Both the position numbers and the translations under genes were made by a program. The notes beneath the pieces are model-generated. The model was not told the origin of the DNA, ran no database searches, and saw only the letters and a list, made by a program, of their open reading frames with translations. From Homarus americanus (lineage: Eukaryota > Arthropoda > Malacostraca > Decapoda > Nephropidae): a stretch of 64,000 nucleotides of DNA. Below are positions 43,847-55,229 of the stretch, one piece after another (positions within the stretch are counted from its first letter, which is position 1; every line of letters starts with the position of its first letter). Location of the stretch: positions 16,564,328 through 16,628,327 of the forward strand of contig NW_024736071.1 in assembly GCF_018991925.1 (NCBI RefSeq), written 5' to 3'.

Positions 43847-44029
43847 CAGGGGTCACCAAACTTTTTTCACAGTGGGCCGGATAACTGAAAGAATGACGAG
43901 CATAATCATTCTGTTCAATACTTGCAAGCCAGAACGAAAGCTCTGGTAACGTCAGAGCGTAGGCGGAGCTACCACGACCCGGGGAAGGACTTGGGATCCG
44001 GCCCGCGGGCCATAGTTTGGTGACCCCTG
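43847..44029. mobile_element. hAT-like MITE (183 bp)
   Basis: Ends CAGGGGTCACCAAACTTTTT and CATAGTTTGGTGACCCCTG are inverted repeats. Flanking octamers ctctagat and atcgagat match at six of eight positions, fitting an old 8-bp hAT duplication. Non-coding. Confidence 0.8.
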
Positions 44030-44338
44030 ATCGAGATGAATCATATATCTGCTACAAAATCATGGCATTACTGTACATGAGACCTGTAGTATTACTGTAC
44101 TAGACAATGTGATGGTCAATCAAATTTGTTAATTAGCTTTTAGTAGCAAGGTTAGCTTATGAGCACGGTCAGTAATGACTTAATATAATATAAATAACAG
44201 TACAATATACCACACCTGGCCTGGGGAGTGATGCCTCTTGTAGTTCATAGCTTTAAGAACTGTATTACACTTTTCTGTGACTTACAAGTATCTTCATGCT
44301 CACATTTTCATAGAAGTGACTGAATAACTTCAGATGTA

Positions 44339-44467
44339 CAGTGAAACCTCTATATAACGGACTTCTCTCTACATATAATCCGATAGATGGGGGGGTTTCA
44401 CATCTAATGGACCCTCGATATAAAGGACTTTCATCTCTATATAGTTCATTAGAGGGAAGTTTCACTG
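44339..44467. mobile_element. pogo-like MITE, CAGTGAAACCTC family, copy 1
   Basis: TA|CAGTGAAACCTCTATATAAC … GGGAAGTTTCACTG|TA. Internal 'ggaccctcgatata' is also seen in copies at 45111, 60566 and 63380. About 130 bp, non-coding. Confidence 0.85.
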
Positions 44468-44613
44468 TACAGCTACTTGTAATGGTGAACAAGAACCTCT
44501 GTATAAGACTAAACATAGGTTGAATAATGATTTACTGGAGGTCAGCATCTACCTAGCCATAACTTTCTTATAGAAATGGTTACCAAAGAGTGTGAACAAG
44601 ATATGATCTAATT

Positions 44614-45485
44614 CAGTGGTTTTTAACCCTGTGGAGCTGCACCCATCCCACCCCTATGATCAAACTTGATTCCATAGCGCCACTACCCACCCCTCCCCCC
44701 AATCCCCAAAGAGTCTAACAACCTATTTTTTTTGTGTTCAAGTTCCACTGACTTTATTGCCTTTCTAGACCTAAATAAACAAAAAGGGGTTGAGTTGGCA
44801 GGAATTGGGTAGAACAGGGTTTGATTGATGAGGTTGGGTAGACTAGGGTTGGGTTAACTGGGGTTGGGTTCACCGGGGATGGGTTGAGTTGACAGAGTTG
44901 GATTGCCTGACCACCATATATATCTACAGGTATTTTGGAAGTGCTTAAAATAAATCGGGAACCCCCATACTATGGTAACATTGTCCTAGCTCAGTTAAAC
45001 AAAATTGCAGCTGTGATAAGAATACAAATGCCAGCATTATTTTCGCATATCATTTTTCGTTTTCATGTTTGCCTTTCCATTACTTATTCTCAATCTCCAA
45101 AAAAGTCATACAATCAAACCTCCACATAACGGACTTCTTTTTCCATATAATCGGTTGGATGAAGGTTTCACATCAAACGGACCCTCGATATAATGGAATT
45201 TCCTCTCCACATAGTTTGTTAAATCTAGATTTCACTGTACAGTACTGTATTGTATCACCATCGTAGGGTACCCGATATAGAATGACATCACTTGCAATAC
45301 TACACAAAGATAAGACTGAGATTAATGAATGGCAAGTTTTCCCTGGCCTATGTTGCCACACCAATTTTTTAATTATGAATTAATTTCATTGGGAATATTT
45401 GTTCCGAGTCACAAATGTGTTCAATCCTTTGTGCCCGCTGAGAGACTGAAACACCACCTCCCTTCCTCTAGGATAAGGACCACTG
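44614..45485. mobile_element. Possible hAT-like element containing a nested MITE
   Basis: Left end CAGTGGTTTTTAACCCTGTG and right end CTAGGATAAGGACCACTG are imperfect inverted repeats. Flanking octamers atctaatt and atttattt match at six of eight positions. It contains a tandem GGGTTGGGTTGA-type repeat near 44785-44900 and the pogo-like MITE at 45111-45237. No transposase is seen. Confidence 0.5.
45111..45237. mobile_element. pogo-like MITE, CAGTGAAACCTC family, copy 2
   Basis: Left end is mutated (CAATCAAACCTCCACATAAC); right end ATCTAGATTTCACTG is followed by TA. The shared internal 'cggaccctcgatataatgga' identifies the family. Confidence 0.75.
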
Positions 45486-46669
45486 ATTTATTTAAATGAT
45501 TATTATTATACGTACATGCTATAATCTATTAATGTTTTTGTTTTAGTGTTCTGATTTCTATATGTTTGTTCCTTGAATAGACAGGTACTGTATGCATATT
45601 TTAAGGTATAATTGTCTGTGGAATTAGATGTGCATTACATTGTCTAATCAAATACAACCATAAACATTTTCAAAGACTTTGGTTTTCAATCCTTTCAATA
45701 CTGTACAGTACGTATGCGTCTATGTAATTATTTCTAAATACTGTACTGTAATCTTAACATGTCGGTAAAATTTTGAATAACTTTTCAATGTTTAAAAATT
45801 TGATAATTGCATAATTACTACATGTAATAACTGAAAATTTTAATTATTACTGCAATGCTAATTATTTGCCACCTATGGATTTTCAATGACACTTTTTGGT
45901 GCTTTTGTGTTATTCTGGATGTACTTTAATCGTTAAACACAAAGTACAGTATACTTTTTCTATCCCCCTTCGACAGGAATGGGAGAATATAATGATAAAT
46001 TTAAACAAAGATAGAATGAAATCAATTATTCTTTATTTCACTACAACTTACATCCACTAACATAGTTTATATAAATGAGGTGTATAGAGTAGCCAGGGTG
46101 TGTGTGTATGTCTATCTCATCAACTCGACTCAATTTTTATGGCTGCACTGCATGTTTTTTGCCCCTTTTTTATTATGAGGATTGTACCACTCTGGAGGTG
46201 TATCCACCTTACCTGATATCATTATCTATTGAGAAAAATACTGGGGATATGGAGAAATATAGAAAAGGGAAAATCAAACAATCCTGTGATACTCCCTTGT
46301 TAGTCTAAACACCTCATATATCAAACACAATATAGCTTTGTTTCCTGCAAATCCTTAGTTTAATTAATTATCTGAATACAGTGATCCCTCGGTTAACGAG
46401 CGCCTTGGTTAACGAATTACCTTCCATAAGATTCTTAACTTCGGTTGACGAGCAATCCCTCGATTAACAAATTCCTTACGAGAGCCCCTCAACATGTTTT
46501 CGCTTGCACAATAGCTGTCGTATTAGTCCGCCAATACGGTAATCGGTTCTAGGGCTTAAATTCCTTACTATTTTAGTAAATATCAAGAATTTTGTACTAT
46601 TCAATAATTTTAAAAATCTTACATTAATTTTTTTAGTCATTTTAACAATTATTTAACATAATTTAAGTT

Positions 46670-48010
46670 CAGTCAGCCCTTAACATACGCGGGTTTAACT
46701 TACATGGAATTGCAAATACGCGGATTGCCGCTGGAGGAATATACATTCAAAGGAATATACATTATTCAAATTGCACGCACGCACGCACACGCACACGCAC
46801 ACAGAGCCCTCGCCACCCCGCGTTCCTGCGCTCCCTCAGTCAGTCAGTCTCGCTGTAACCATGCTTGTGTTGACATCAGCATTGTAGTTGCAAAAATATT
46901 ACATTTCCGTGAATGTATTCTATCAAGCACAGTATGAATTGAATATCACTAATACAGTATAACAGTATTTTAACCGAAAACTATTAAAAAAACGAGTAAC
47001 ATATCTTGAACATCGGAAGGTTAGGTAAAGTCTTTTTTCATGTAGTTTATCCTAATTTACATTGAAATACATTGCGTTTCAGCAAAACTACTTTCATTTC
47101 TGAGAATATAGAAATGTAATATTTTTGCTGAAATGCCGTACGTATTACAGTGGAAAGTGGGATAAAATCATGACGAAAACAATGACTTTCGCTTTCTTTC
47201 GTTGTTCAAAAGATTTTACCGTAATCGCTTTTCGAATGGTTTTCAGTTAAAAAACTGTTGTATTACAATATTCTATCCTAATTCACTTGTGAAACAACAG
47301 TTTTTTTAACTGAAAACCATTCGAAAAGCGATTACGGTAAAATCTTTTGAACAACGAAAGAAAGCGAAAGTCATTGTTTTCGTCATGATTTTATCCTACT
47401 TTCCACTGTAATACGTACGGCATTTCAGCAAAAATATTACATTTCCATATTTATTTCTGAGAATATATTCATTCAGTCACAGTTAAGGTAAAATATACTT
47501 GTGATGTAATATTTTAATGAAAATACCTGGTATTTAGAAATACGGTATCGTAGTTTTCTTTTGTTTCAAACTTAATTAACAAAGATTGATGTTTCAAATG
47601 TAGTGAACAAAAATTTATGTATCTATAAATAAACTTTAAAAAATGAATACTTTGTTTTACATTGTCCTGTACTTTGGGCTTGCTATGATGACGCAAGAGA
47701 TCTGCCCTGGCAACTGTACCGACACTCCCAGCTGGTGGTGCGTTGTTTCCTTTGTTTACTGGTAGTTACTGGTAAATATTTTTCAACCTAACAAAACTAT
47801 TACCGGTACCCGTTTAGAGGTCGACCCCCAATTTTTGGCCAAAAAATTGGGTCATAAAAACTCGAACTACTTGCAGGTATATATGGTAAATAAGGACATG
47901 GGGAGCCAGGGGTGTTTTTAGAGGGGGGGGCGGCAGCAAAAAATACGCGGATTCTTAACATTCACGGGTATCTCTGTTACCTAACCCCGGCGTATGTTAA
48001 GGGCCGACTG
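46670..48010. mobile_element. Nested TIR element, middle level
   Basis: Left CAGTCAGCCCTTAACATACG; right CGTATGTTAAGGGCCGACTG. Terminal inverted repeats of about 24 bases with one substitution and a small shift. The right flank is TA, the left is TT, so the duplication is mutated. It contains a (GCACAC)n tract near 46775-46802 and the foldback at 47111-47445. Confidence 0.8.
47111..47445. repeat. Long foldback (150-bp arms, 34-base loop), inner level
   Basis: Arms 47111-47260 and 47295-47445 are nearly perfect reverse complements: I see one substitution (gtgggata versus tatcctac) and a one-base length difference in an A/T run. Each arm contains an internal 'TACAGTGGAAAGTGGGATAA' that itself looks like a CAGT-type transposon end flanked by TA. 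A transcript would form a long dsRNA hairpin. Confidence 0.9.
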
Positions 48011-48637
48011 TACAGGGAAACTAGTTTTTAGCGCGCCAAACAGCCTGTCAACACACCATACAGGCGTCAGTCTCTGTCTTTTCAGTGGAGGTAACATCTT
48101 GCTTTAGACTCTCTTCAACATAAACGCATTTTTCGGTGTTTCCAGTCACATTATTGGTCTTTCTGAAGTTTATTTTACATATTGACAATATATAATGCAG
48201 TGCAGTGTTGATTTAAAGAAAATAATCTTGAATTACACCAAATGAACTAAAATTTTATGGGCGAAATGGCGGCATAGTGACTTCTCTTCCACCCCAATGC
48301 CTTCTCTTCTCCCTTCTCCTCCACCCTCACTTCCTTTTCTTCTCCTCCTCCACCTCCCACTTCAAATTCACATCATCATCATCATCCAGGAACCTTCTAC
48401 ATACACACCTCAAAGTAAGTGTACTTTACTACCATTTTTGTTGACTTTAGGCAATTTTCGGTGAGCTGGAACCAATTACCCAAAAACCCATTGAAACTGG
48501 TTTTGGGTAACGAATTTTTCGGTTAACGAGCAACCTTCTGGAACGAATTGTGCTCGTTAACCGAGGGACCACTGTACTGTACTGTCAAAACCTTTATATT
48601 ACATTGCATGTATATCTATGCAATGTTCTTTGGTAAT

Positions 48638-48775
48638 TCAGCTGTCACTTAATTCCTCTTCATCACTGAAGTAAGTTGACTGCTTTATCTTTGTCTTGTG
48701 GACCTGTGACTCGCCCTTAAAATACTCCCCAGTAGCCACTCTGCTCTGGAATGCCTCTGCCTCCCGTAGTTCTTG
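48638..48775 (-). CDS. ZCRB1: ZCRB1, terminal coding exon
   Basis: On the minus strand, acceptor cccttctag precedes 48775 and the TGA is at 48640-48638. It encodes 45 residues: QELREAEAFQSRVATGEYFK, then GESQVHKTKIKQSTYFSDEEELSDS. The end 'K(K/Q)STYFSDEEELSD' is what I recall as the conserved C-terminus of ZCRB1, which fixes the gene's 3' end. Phase 0 matches the donor at 49811. No clear AATAAA was found before the TIR element that ends at 48574, so the 3' UTR may run into it. Confidence 0.9.
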   Translation of the reverse strand, partial: QELREAEAFQSRVATGEYFKGESQVHKTKIKQSTYFSDEEELSDS

Positions 48776-49810
48776 CTAGAAGGGAAGTTTAGGAAGAAAT
48801 TGGTGAACTTCGGTGGTTCTGAATTATCAATAGGCCAACACCAGTCTGGTCTCAAGCTTGCCAGACTAGTGAGGTTCAACCTGTATTATTTAAAGTAAGT
48901 TTCATGATCTCATAACAATCTTTTCCAAGAAACTAAATCATTATATGCTCTCAAAAACTGTTTTTCCTCAGGAAAATACATAAGCTAAAACAATGCCCAA
49001 ACATGATGAGGGATAAAGTTTGGTAAAAAAAAGGGTGATGTCTTTTTAAAGTTGAACGTCCCTATTCCTGTTGTCTCCATTAACCCTCAAGTTTGTATTT
49101 CAAGGATTAGTAGTTCATAGGGATTGGATTTTCAAGAACAAAATGGTCAAAACCCTCGCCAATGGCAAACCTAGGTTGAATTTTGAAAAGATATTGAAGC
49201 CTAATATTCAGACATTTTGGTTCAGTATCATGGCCTCTGATTACTGCAACACTTTTCAGTCTTCATGCATGAAAACTGGCTGTGAGGGTCATTGGGTACC
49301 TACTTATTTGATTTTGAACACCAATCCTAAAATAAGAATTCTTTAACGTGTCAATTTGTCTGTCCAACACAATGTGGATGGTGAGTGAAGGTTATGTTAG
49401 GTCTTAGGTAAGATGAAGTGAATTACTGAGTATTCCCAGAGGATGGCAGGTACACACTTTTGCCAGTTCCTATTATCTAATTATGTCCCCTGATATGGTT
49501 AGTATTACAATTGCTTTGGAAATGTATATTAGGCAATAGCATTGACTGAATAGAACAAGGATGAATAACTGCTTCTTTAAGTTGGAAGCAGTGCAGTAAG
49601 ATAATTATACAGTAGAGTACCTGTTAAACCCGAGGACCTTGTTAACACAGAAGGAAGACCAACAACCTAACCAGCAAGATTCTAATCAGGTTGTGATAAA
49701 ACTTCTTGTGACCCAGAAATCAGATTGGGTTTTACTTCTGCACATACTAATACAAAATAATAGCAAACTTTTATAGAAAATAATTTAACTAATACTATAG
49801 AAAAACATAC

Positions 49811-50036
49811 TTGGTATCTAATGGCTCCACTCAGAGATTCATCTTCAAAATTTCTGTCATCTTCCTCCTCTTCCTCGTCTTCAACATCACCAATGTCTAA
49901 TCTCTGGGACTTATTTCCCTCCTGCCCAAATTCTTCCCTTCGCTTTTTGGATTTTTTCTTTGTTGGTTCTCTTTCCCCGAGGAGGTTCTTAGGGCAGGTG
50001 TAGCTCAAGTGTCCAGCCTCCCCACATTCATAACAC
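49811..50036 (-). CDS. ZCRB1: ZCRB1, zinc-knuckle exon
   Basis: On the minus strand, acceptor gtttgcag before 50036 and donor CCAA|GTATGT after 49811. It encodes [20 protein letters not shown], a CCHC knuckle (C-x2-C-x4-H-x4-C), then [17 protein letters not shown] and an acidic [18 protein letters not shown] stretch, ending SGAIRYQ. Order and spacing match human ZCRB1 as I remember it (knuckle, basic, acidic). It enters in phase 2 and leaves in phase 0. Confidence 0.93.
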
Positions 50037-50895
50037 CTGCAAACCAAACCATACACTAATTTTACCCATAATGTAAAGGCCTTTGGAAAATAAAGAACAG
50101 AGACATTTAATATATGCTGTGGTTGACAGTGAACCTGTGAGCAGTCATCACACACAGCCCAACAGTACTACTAGAGGATACAATCCATCATTCCATAGCA
50201 GGAATTAAACTCAAGGCTGTAAACTATTGCCATGTGACAAGGACATTAGGGAGAAAAATAATTGACTAAAATAAGGTTATAAAAGTGATACAACATACAA
50301 AAATGAATTCTTTGAGAATAAATCTTTTAACCTTAGCAAATAACTCTTAATAACTGAGAAAATGGTATTCATCACACTACTCGCAACACGAGTGACACAT
50401 TAAGGCACAAGACCCCCTACCTCCAGCATCTACATGTACAGACCCCAGATAATGATTTGAAGCCTATAATAAATGTTTTAAGTGAAATACGTAATATACA
50501 TGAAGACTGCACGATACAGTATAGTGCAGTACAAAATGTCTTTCTTTTTAACTTCGGACTTTCATAAACGGAACCTTCGTACAGTATACGAGTATCGGGC
50601 ACTGACTGCATGTACCTGAAACTCAAGATAGGTAAGGATGGTAGTAATTAGTCACTGACAATCTCCAATTTTTTTTTTTTTTTATAATTATGAGAGGGAA
50701 AAATATACAGTACTGTATAACTATAAGAATCATCTCCAGCCATATAGTATGTTAATGATGAACTGGCGTGGTGTGTGATTAACATGGGAGTCACCAAGTG
50801 GAGGACAATAATTGGTTAGATTAGGTTATTTTATCCTCCTTTCCTTAAATTATATGTAATGACCTAAAACCAAAATACTTAGTGTGAAAATTAAC

Positions 50896-51096
50896 CTCGA
50901 CTTATCAGGATATTCTCTTCTTCTGATAAATTCTGTAGTTCGGCCATTGTCTCGGGCGATGCTGGCCTTCAGAGTGCGACCAAACATCTTGCAGCCGTCT
51001 GTACCTCGGACACAGGCTTGAGCTTCATCACGACTCAAGAACAACATGAAGGCAACACCACGACTCTTTCGATCTTGATCTCGAAGAACTGTGACT
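50896..51096 (-). CDS. ZCRB1: ZCRB1, RRM exon 2
   Basis: On the minus strand, acceptor atcttgcag before 51096 and donor TCGAG|GTTAAT after 50896. It encodes RVTVLRDQDRKSRGVAFMLF (RNP1-type KSRGVAFMLF), then LSRDEAQACVRGTDGCKMFG and RTLKASIARDNGRTTEFIRR, ending REYPDKS. The RRM is completed here and the linker runs straight into the zinc knuckle. Phase 2 on both sides. Confidence 0.93.
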
Positions 51097-51894
51097 CTGC
51101 AAGATATATAATTCTATCAATTCTATACTTGAACAACAAAATTATATAATAAATGCAACAACTTATCACCGTGAGACTTATATCAAGTTCTCTAATGTAA
51201 ACTCCAAATTTTGTATGACACAAAACATTCACACAAATTTGGATCAATTCAAATCCAAACTCAATACCCTTTGAAAACTTCCTTTAACAACACTCCTCAA
51301 CAATGCAGACTACAATCTTATTAACTCCTAACTCCAACTTAAGTAATACAAACTGGACACTGTGAGTACAACACACCATCAGGAAGAGACTTGGACCTGG
51401 CAACTTTTACCTTACAAGACTAAAATTGTAGTTGAACAGTACAGTATATGGCTCAATAAGGGCTGTGATAGATGGCCAGATCATGCACAGCAGTTGTTAG
51501 GTATAAAATAGTCAGAAAAAATAAAAGGATTGACACTCGAATTTTGCTTTCTAACCAAACCAGGAAAGGATGACTCTTTACTCTAGTTAACTTGTCTACA
51601 GGGCAAACTACCAAGTTCATAAGGACCCAAAACTTGACTAAGGTCTAAAAAATTGGTTTTAAATTACAAAAAAATTGAATGTCCTTCACCTTCATCCCAA
51701 AATTTCAATACTGTACTAAAACAAACACTTGGTATAAAGATACATTACAGTGCAGTACAGGCTGTAAGTCTTCACTGCTATGTAAACACTTGTGTGTTCC
51801 TTGATCCTTTAAGGTTCTGAAGCTCAGTCAGAAAACCAGGCACAGCATCACTTCAGTGTCCAGTACACTCATCTACCTCTGGGAGGAGGAGGTA

Positions 51895-52040
51895 CAGTAG
51901 CTAAAACAACTATCTGTGCATACTTTGTGGGAAACAGTACGAGACCACGGACGATAAATTTTGGTATATGAGGGCTGTCACACGTAAAATTTTGGAGCAT
52001 ATCAACCCCCCACATGCACAGATAGTTGTTTTAGCTACTG
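51895..52040. mobile_element. 146-bp MITE with about 29-bp perfect TIRs
   Basis: TA|CAGTAGCTAAAACAACTATC at the left and GATAGTTGTTTTAGCTACTG|TA at the right; the inverted match continues inward through CTGTGCAT. It lies in the ZCRB1 intron between the two RRM exons. Non-coding, pogo/mariner-like by its CAGT ends and TA duplication. Confidence 0.92.
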
Positions 52041-52488
52041 TACATGCATCGCCCTCTTTCACCACATGTACAAAACAGGACTACAGACCAATCCTTTCAT
52101 TACTCTAATCGTGCTGGTCTACTATGGCTATATATCTGGGCCAGTTAGAATAGTGGGGACAGGAGACATCATAATACTCCAAGATACTCGATCTAGGAAT
52201 TACTCCCTTACCCAAAATAGATGATCTAGGCCATTCTAGGGAGTTGCAACCAAGACTTGCCAGTTTATTCGCACCCTATGGGTTATTGTTAGGAACGACA
52301 TCCACTCCATAAAATTTGCTTCAACAAGCCTGATGGCAACAGGATCACCAGAGCTGTGTTGGTGTTGAATAGCCTATTAGCTCCAGTGCTTGGCTTTGAG
52401 CCTAAATTCCATAAATCAATCAATCAACCAGAGCTGTGCCCATCCCCTGTTGTGTGAGCTGTACAGTATAATTTTATTTTCATATTAC

Positions 52489-52649
52489 CTCACAAGTTTT
52501 CCAAACTTCTCGAATATTTTGTGTAGATCTGTGTTGGTAAGACTAAAGGGCAAATTGGATACATAAACAGTGCTACGGCTCGGGGCCAGAGTCTGTCGTC
52601 CAGCAGCGGCAGGTCGTACGCTTGCCATTGTCTGTGCTTGCTGTGGCAT
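52489..52649 (-). CDS. ZCRB1: ZCRB1 (U11/U12 snRNP 31 kDa protein), first coding exon
   Basis: On the minus strand, acceptor ttcttttcag ends just before the ATG at 52649; donor GTGAG|GTAATA follows 52489. It encodes [20 protein letters not shown], then [20 protein letters not shown] and [13 protein letters not shown]. '[14 protein letters not shown]' is the RNP2 start of the ZCRB1 RRM. ZCRB1 is a component of the U11/U12 di-snRNP of the minor spliceosome in mammals and plants. All four exons give 241 residues, slightly longer than the human protein. A second in-frame ATG at 52628 (MASVRP) could be the start. Because an acceptor directly precedes the first ATG, a 5' non-coding exon must lie upstream, towards RBM42. 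Confidence 0.92.
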
Positions 52650-53454
52650 CTGAAAAGAAAAACTGGAGTTAACACACACATTCATCATTATCATTGCAGA
52701 GCCAAGTTCCATGTGTTTTTGTGATTACCTAATGGCAGTTATCCACTTTTACAGCCTCTCAACAGGTTCTTGTCTCTTAGATCATATCTTACAACCTCTC
52801 CTTATGTCATTCCTGGGCTACTCCTTGCTATCTTCTTCACATACTGACTCGTGCATCTCTTAACCCAGCTGGTCTCCGTTCTCTCCAAATCCCCACACCA
52901 TCAGCCTCAACCAACCAGAAGCAAATAAAGGTTCATAAACGGACTATTAACCACTGGATAGATATTACCCCATAGTCCTTACCTCAGTCAAATGGAACTA
53001 CGGTGCTGCAGTTGAAGAGCCGTCAATTGGTCTCATCCCAACGTTTTAAGGACATGTGTGTTCTAAATTTATTTGATGATATTACTAATGTTACAAATCA
53101 GGTGATTAAGCAGGTAACAAGGTCATTAACCACTGCAAGTCTCTTACACCCGACACAGTTACTGATCGGTGTTGTTATTGTTTTGGTCAGTCACGTTATG
53201 TTGGAATATTACACCACCACATATAAGATGTACATAATTAATATTTTGTTCAAGCAGACAACTTATATTGAATCTAATCCGATCAAATTTAATAATTCTA
53301 GAATAATTTTTGGGAAGTTGAGATATATCTTGTTCTTTTAAGTTGTCTGAGAGAAATAAGTAAATCAGTGTTACCAGGATTATCAGTTTTAGCCTTTCAA
53401 AACCATCTTGGCCTTTTCAGAAACTTTTTGGCCTTAAAACAAAATGTATTGCAA

Positions 53455-53580
53455 CTGGGTGTGTGACTGAAGCATGGGTGATGTGACTGAGGCATGAATG
53501 GTATGACTGAGGTATGAGTTGTGTCTTGTGTGACTGAGGCATGAGTGGGTGTTGTGGGACTGAGGTATGAGTTGTGTATC
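53455..53580. repeat. Imperfect tandem repeat (GTGACTGAGGCATGA)
   Basis: About six variants of 'gtgactgaggcatgagt(g)' are spaced 18-30 bases apart. They lie directly before the LINE fragment at 53577. Sequence 52650-53454 shows no recognisable feature. Confidence 0.7.
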
Positions 53581-53800
53581 CGAAGTAAGAATTATGAACT
53601 CTTGGAACACACTGCCAGAGAGTGTTGTGGCGGCATCGAGTGTGAGCTCTTTCAAGACCAGACTTGACCAACACTGGCGCAGGTACAGATACATTCAGAA
53701 GCCAGTGCATGCCCATTACTGGCCAACAGTACGTAACAGAGGCGTGACCGATCGCCCAAGTAGTTAAAAGCCGATCAATGGTGAAGTAAAAGTAATATTT
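53577..53800 (+). mobile_element. LINE family A 3' fragment
   Basis: It begins in the 'RIMNSWNTLPESVV'-coding block and ends in 'gaagtaaaagtaat'. It is diverged from the long copy (GVTDRPSS end). Confidence 0.85.
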
Positions 53801-53819
53801 GTGGTATTTAGTTTTATGT

Positions 53820-53861
53820 AATGATCTTCTAGAGTGAAGTGCTTCCCCATCTGGAGTACTG
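53820..53861 (+). mobile_element. Short internal LINE family A fragment
   Basis: 'gagtgaagtgcttccccatc' followed by 'tggagtactgtc' matches the RT C-terminal region of the long copy (near 37977-38005). It directly abuts the minus-strand copy that follows. Confidence 0.75.
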
Positions 53862-53862
53862 T

Positions 53863-54620
53863 CTTTTTACTTTTTACTTTTTTTTACTTTTATCCTCTTC
53901 GCCACTGATCGGCTTGTTAGCCGCTTGGGCGATCGGTCACGTCTCTGTCACGCACTGTTGGCAAGTACTGGGCATGCACCGGCTCCTGAATGTACCTGAA
54001 CCCGCTCCAGTGTTGGTCAAGTCTTGTCTTGAAAGAGCTCACACTCGCTGCCGTCACAACACTCTCTGGTAGATTGTTCCAAGAGTTTACAACCCTCACT
54101 CCGAAAAAGTTTGCCCTCACGGTTTTCTGGACTTGCGGCTTCTTCAATCTTGAGCTGTGACCCCTTGTGGGGCGAGCGTCCACCAGCTCCAAGTAAGGAC
54201 ACTCAACTGAGTAGTGCCCCCTGAGATGCTTATACACCTCAACTAGGTCCCCCCTTGCCCGTCTGTAGTATAAGCTAGGCAAGTTCAGGCGCTCCAATCT
54301 CTCAGGGTAGCTGAGGTGCCGAAGTGCAGGCACCAGTCTGGTGGCCCTCCTTTGAACATTTTCAACCAACTGACAGTCCCTAGCATATCTCGGGGACCAG
54401 ATGGGGTGACAGTACTCCAGATTGGGAAGCACTTCACTCCTGAAGATCGTCACGAGGGACGGACCGTCTAGATATCTGAACGACCTTCTTATAAGACCCA
54501 ATAATTTATTTGCCTGGTTTACCTTCTTCTCACAATGGCCCGAGAACTTCAGCTCATTGTCAACATACACACCTAGGTCCTTCTCACACACAGTCTCAAC
54601 TAGTGCATTTTCTTCATCCC
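53863..54620 (-). mobile_element. LINE family A copy cut by the assembly gap
   Basis: On the minus strand, an open frame from the gap reads DEENALVETVCEKDLGVYVD through RVVNSWNNLPESVVTA to VTDRPSG, then the 3' UTR and a (AAAGT)n tail at the low-coordinate end. It equals the C-terminal third of ORF2. Its 5' extent is hidden by the Ns. Confidence 0.88.
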
Positions 54621-54720
54621 NNNNNNNNNNNNNNNNNNNNNNNNNNNNNNNNNNNNNNNNNNNNNNNNNNNNNNNNNNNNNNNNNNNNNNNNNNNNNNNN
54701 NNNNNNNNNNNNNNNNNNNN
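54621..54720. other. Assembly gap (100 N)
   Basis: Exactly one hundred Ns lie between a LINE copy and an (AT)n tract. A fixed-size gap of this kind is usually a scaffold join of unknown length, so the adjacency of the flanks should not be trusted. Confidence 0.98.
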
Positions 54721-54821
<101 letters not shown>

Positions 54822-54892
54822 TATAGATCCACAATGAAAACGTGGATAAGATAAATCTTGATAAAATCACACGGGAAAAGGGAAACAACGGA

Positions 54893-54960
54893 GCACCTTA
54901 GCTTTCGTCTTTCAAGACATCTTCAGAGGCAACTGAAGATGTCTTGAATAAAAACAACAG

Positions 54961-54962
<2 letters not shown>
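54893..54962. repeat. Imperfect inverted repeat between AT microsatellites
   Basis: 'agacatcttcagaggcaact' is followed at once by 'gaagatgtcttgaataaaaa'. The two 'agacatcttca' and 'tgaagatgtct' halves form a short hairpin. Placement between two TA tracts resembles the ends of Penelope-like elements seen elsewhere in the window, but no coding part is present. Confidence 0.5.
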
Positions 54963-55005
<43 letters not shown>

Positions 55006-55229
55006 CCACGCCAGAGATTCAGAATCCAGGTCCCACGAGCCATGGCTATGACGAGGCTTCTCTGGACCACCAGGTCTAGTATCCTGGTGGTCCAATTCCC
55101 AATCTGATCATGGGCTCATCAGGCTAATATATATATATATATATATTCCTTTTTTCACGAGGATTAACCCACACTCAGGCACAGGTCCAACATTGACCCA
55201 CATCAGGGAGCCTAGGGGGCGAAAAAATA

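Larger units (their letters stand above)
46379..48574. mobile_element. Large TIR element, outer level of a three-level nest
   Basis: TA|CAGTGATCCCTCGGTTAACG at the left and CGTTAACCGAGGGACCACTG|TA at the right; one mismatch within the first 22 bases. Further 'ggttaacgag' subrepeats lie just inside both ends. Pogo/Tigger-type ends by the CAGT start and TA duplication. No transposase is seen. A second TIR element occupies 46670-48010. Confidence 0.85.
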
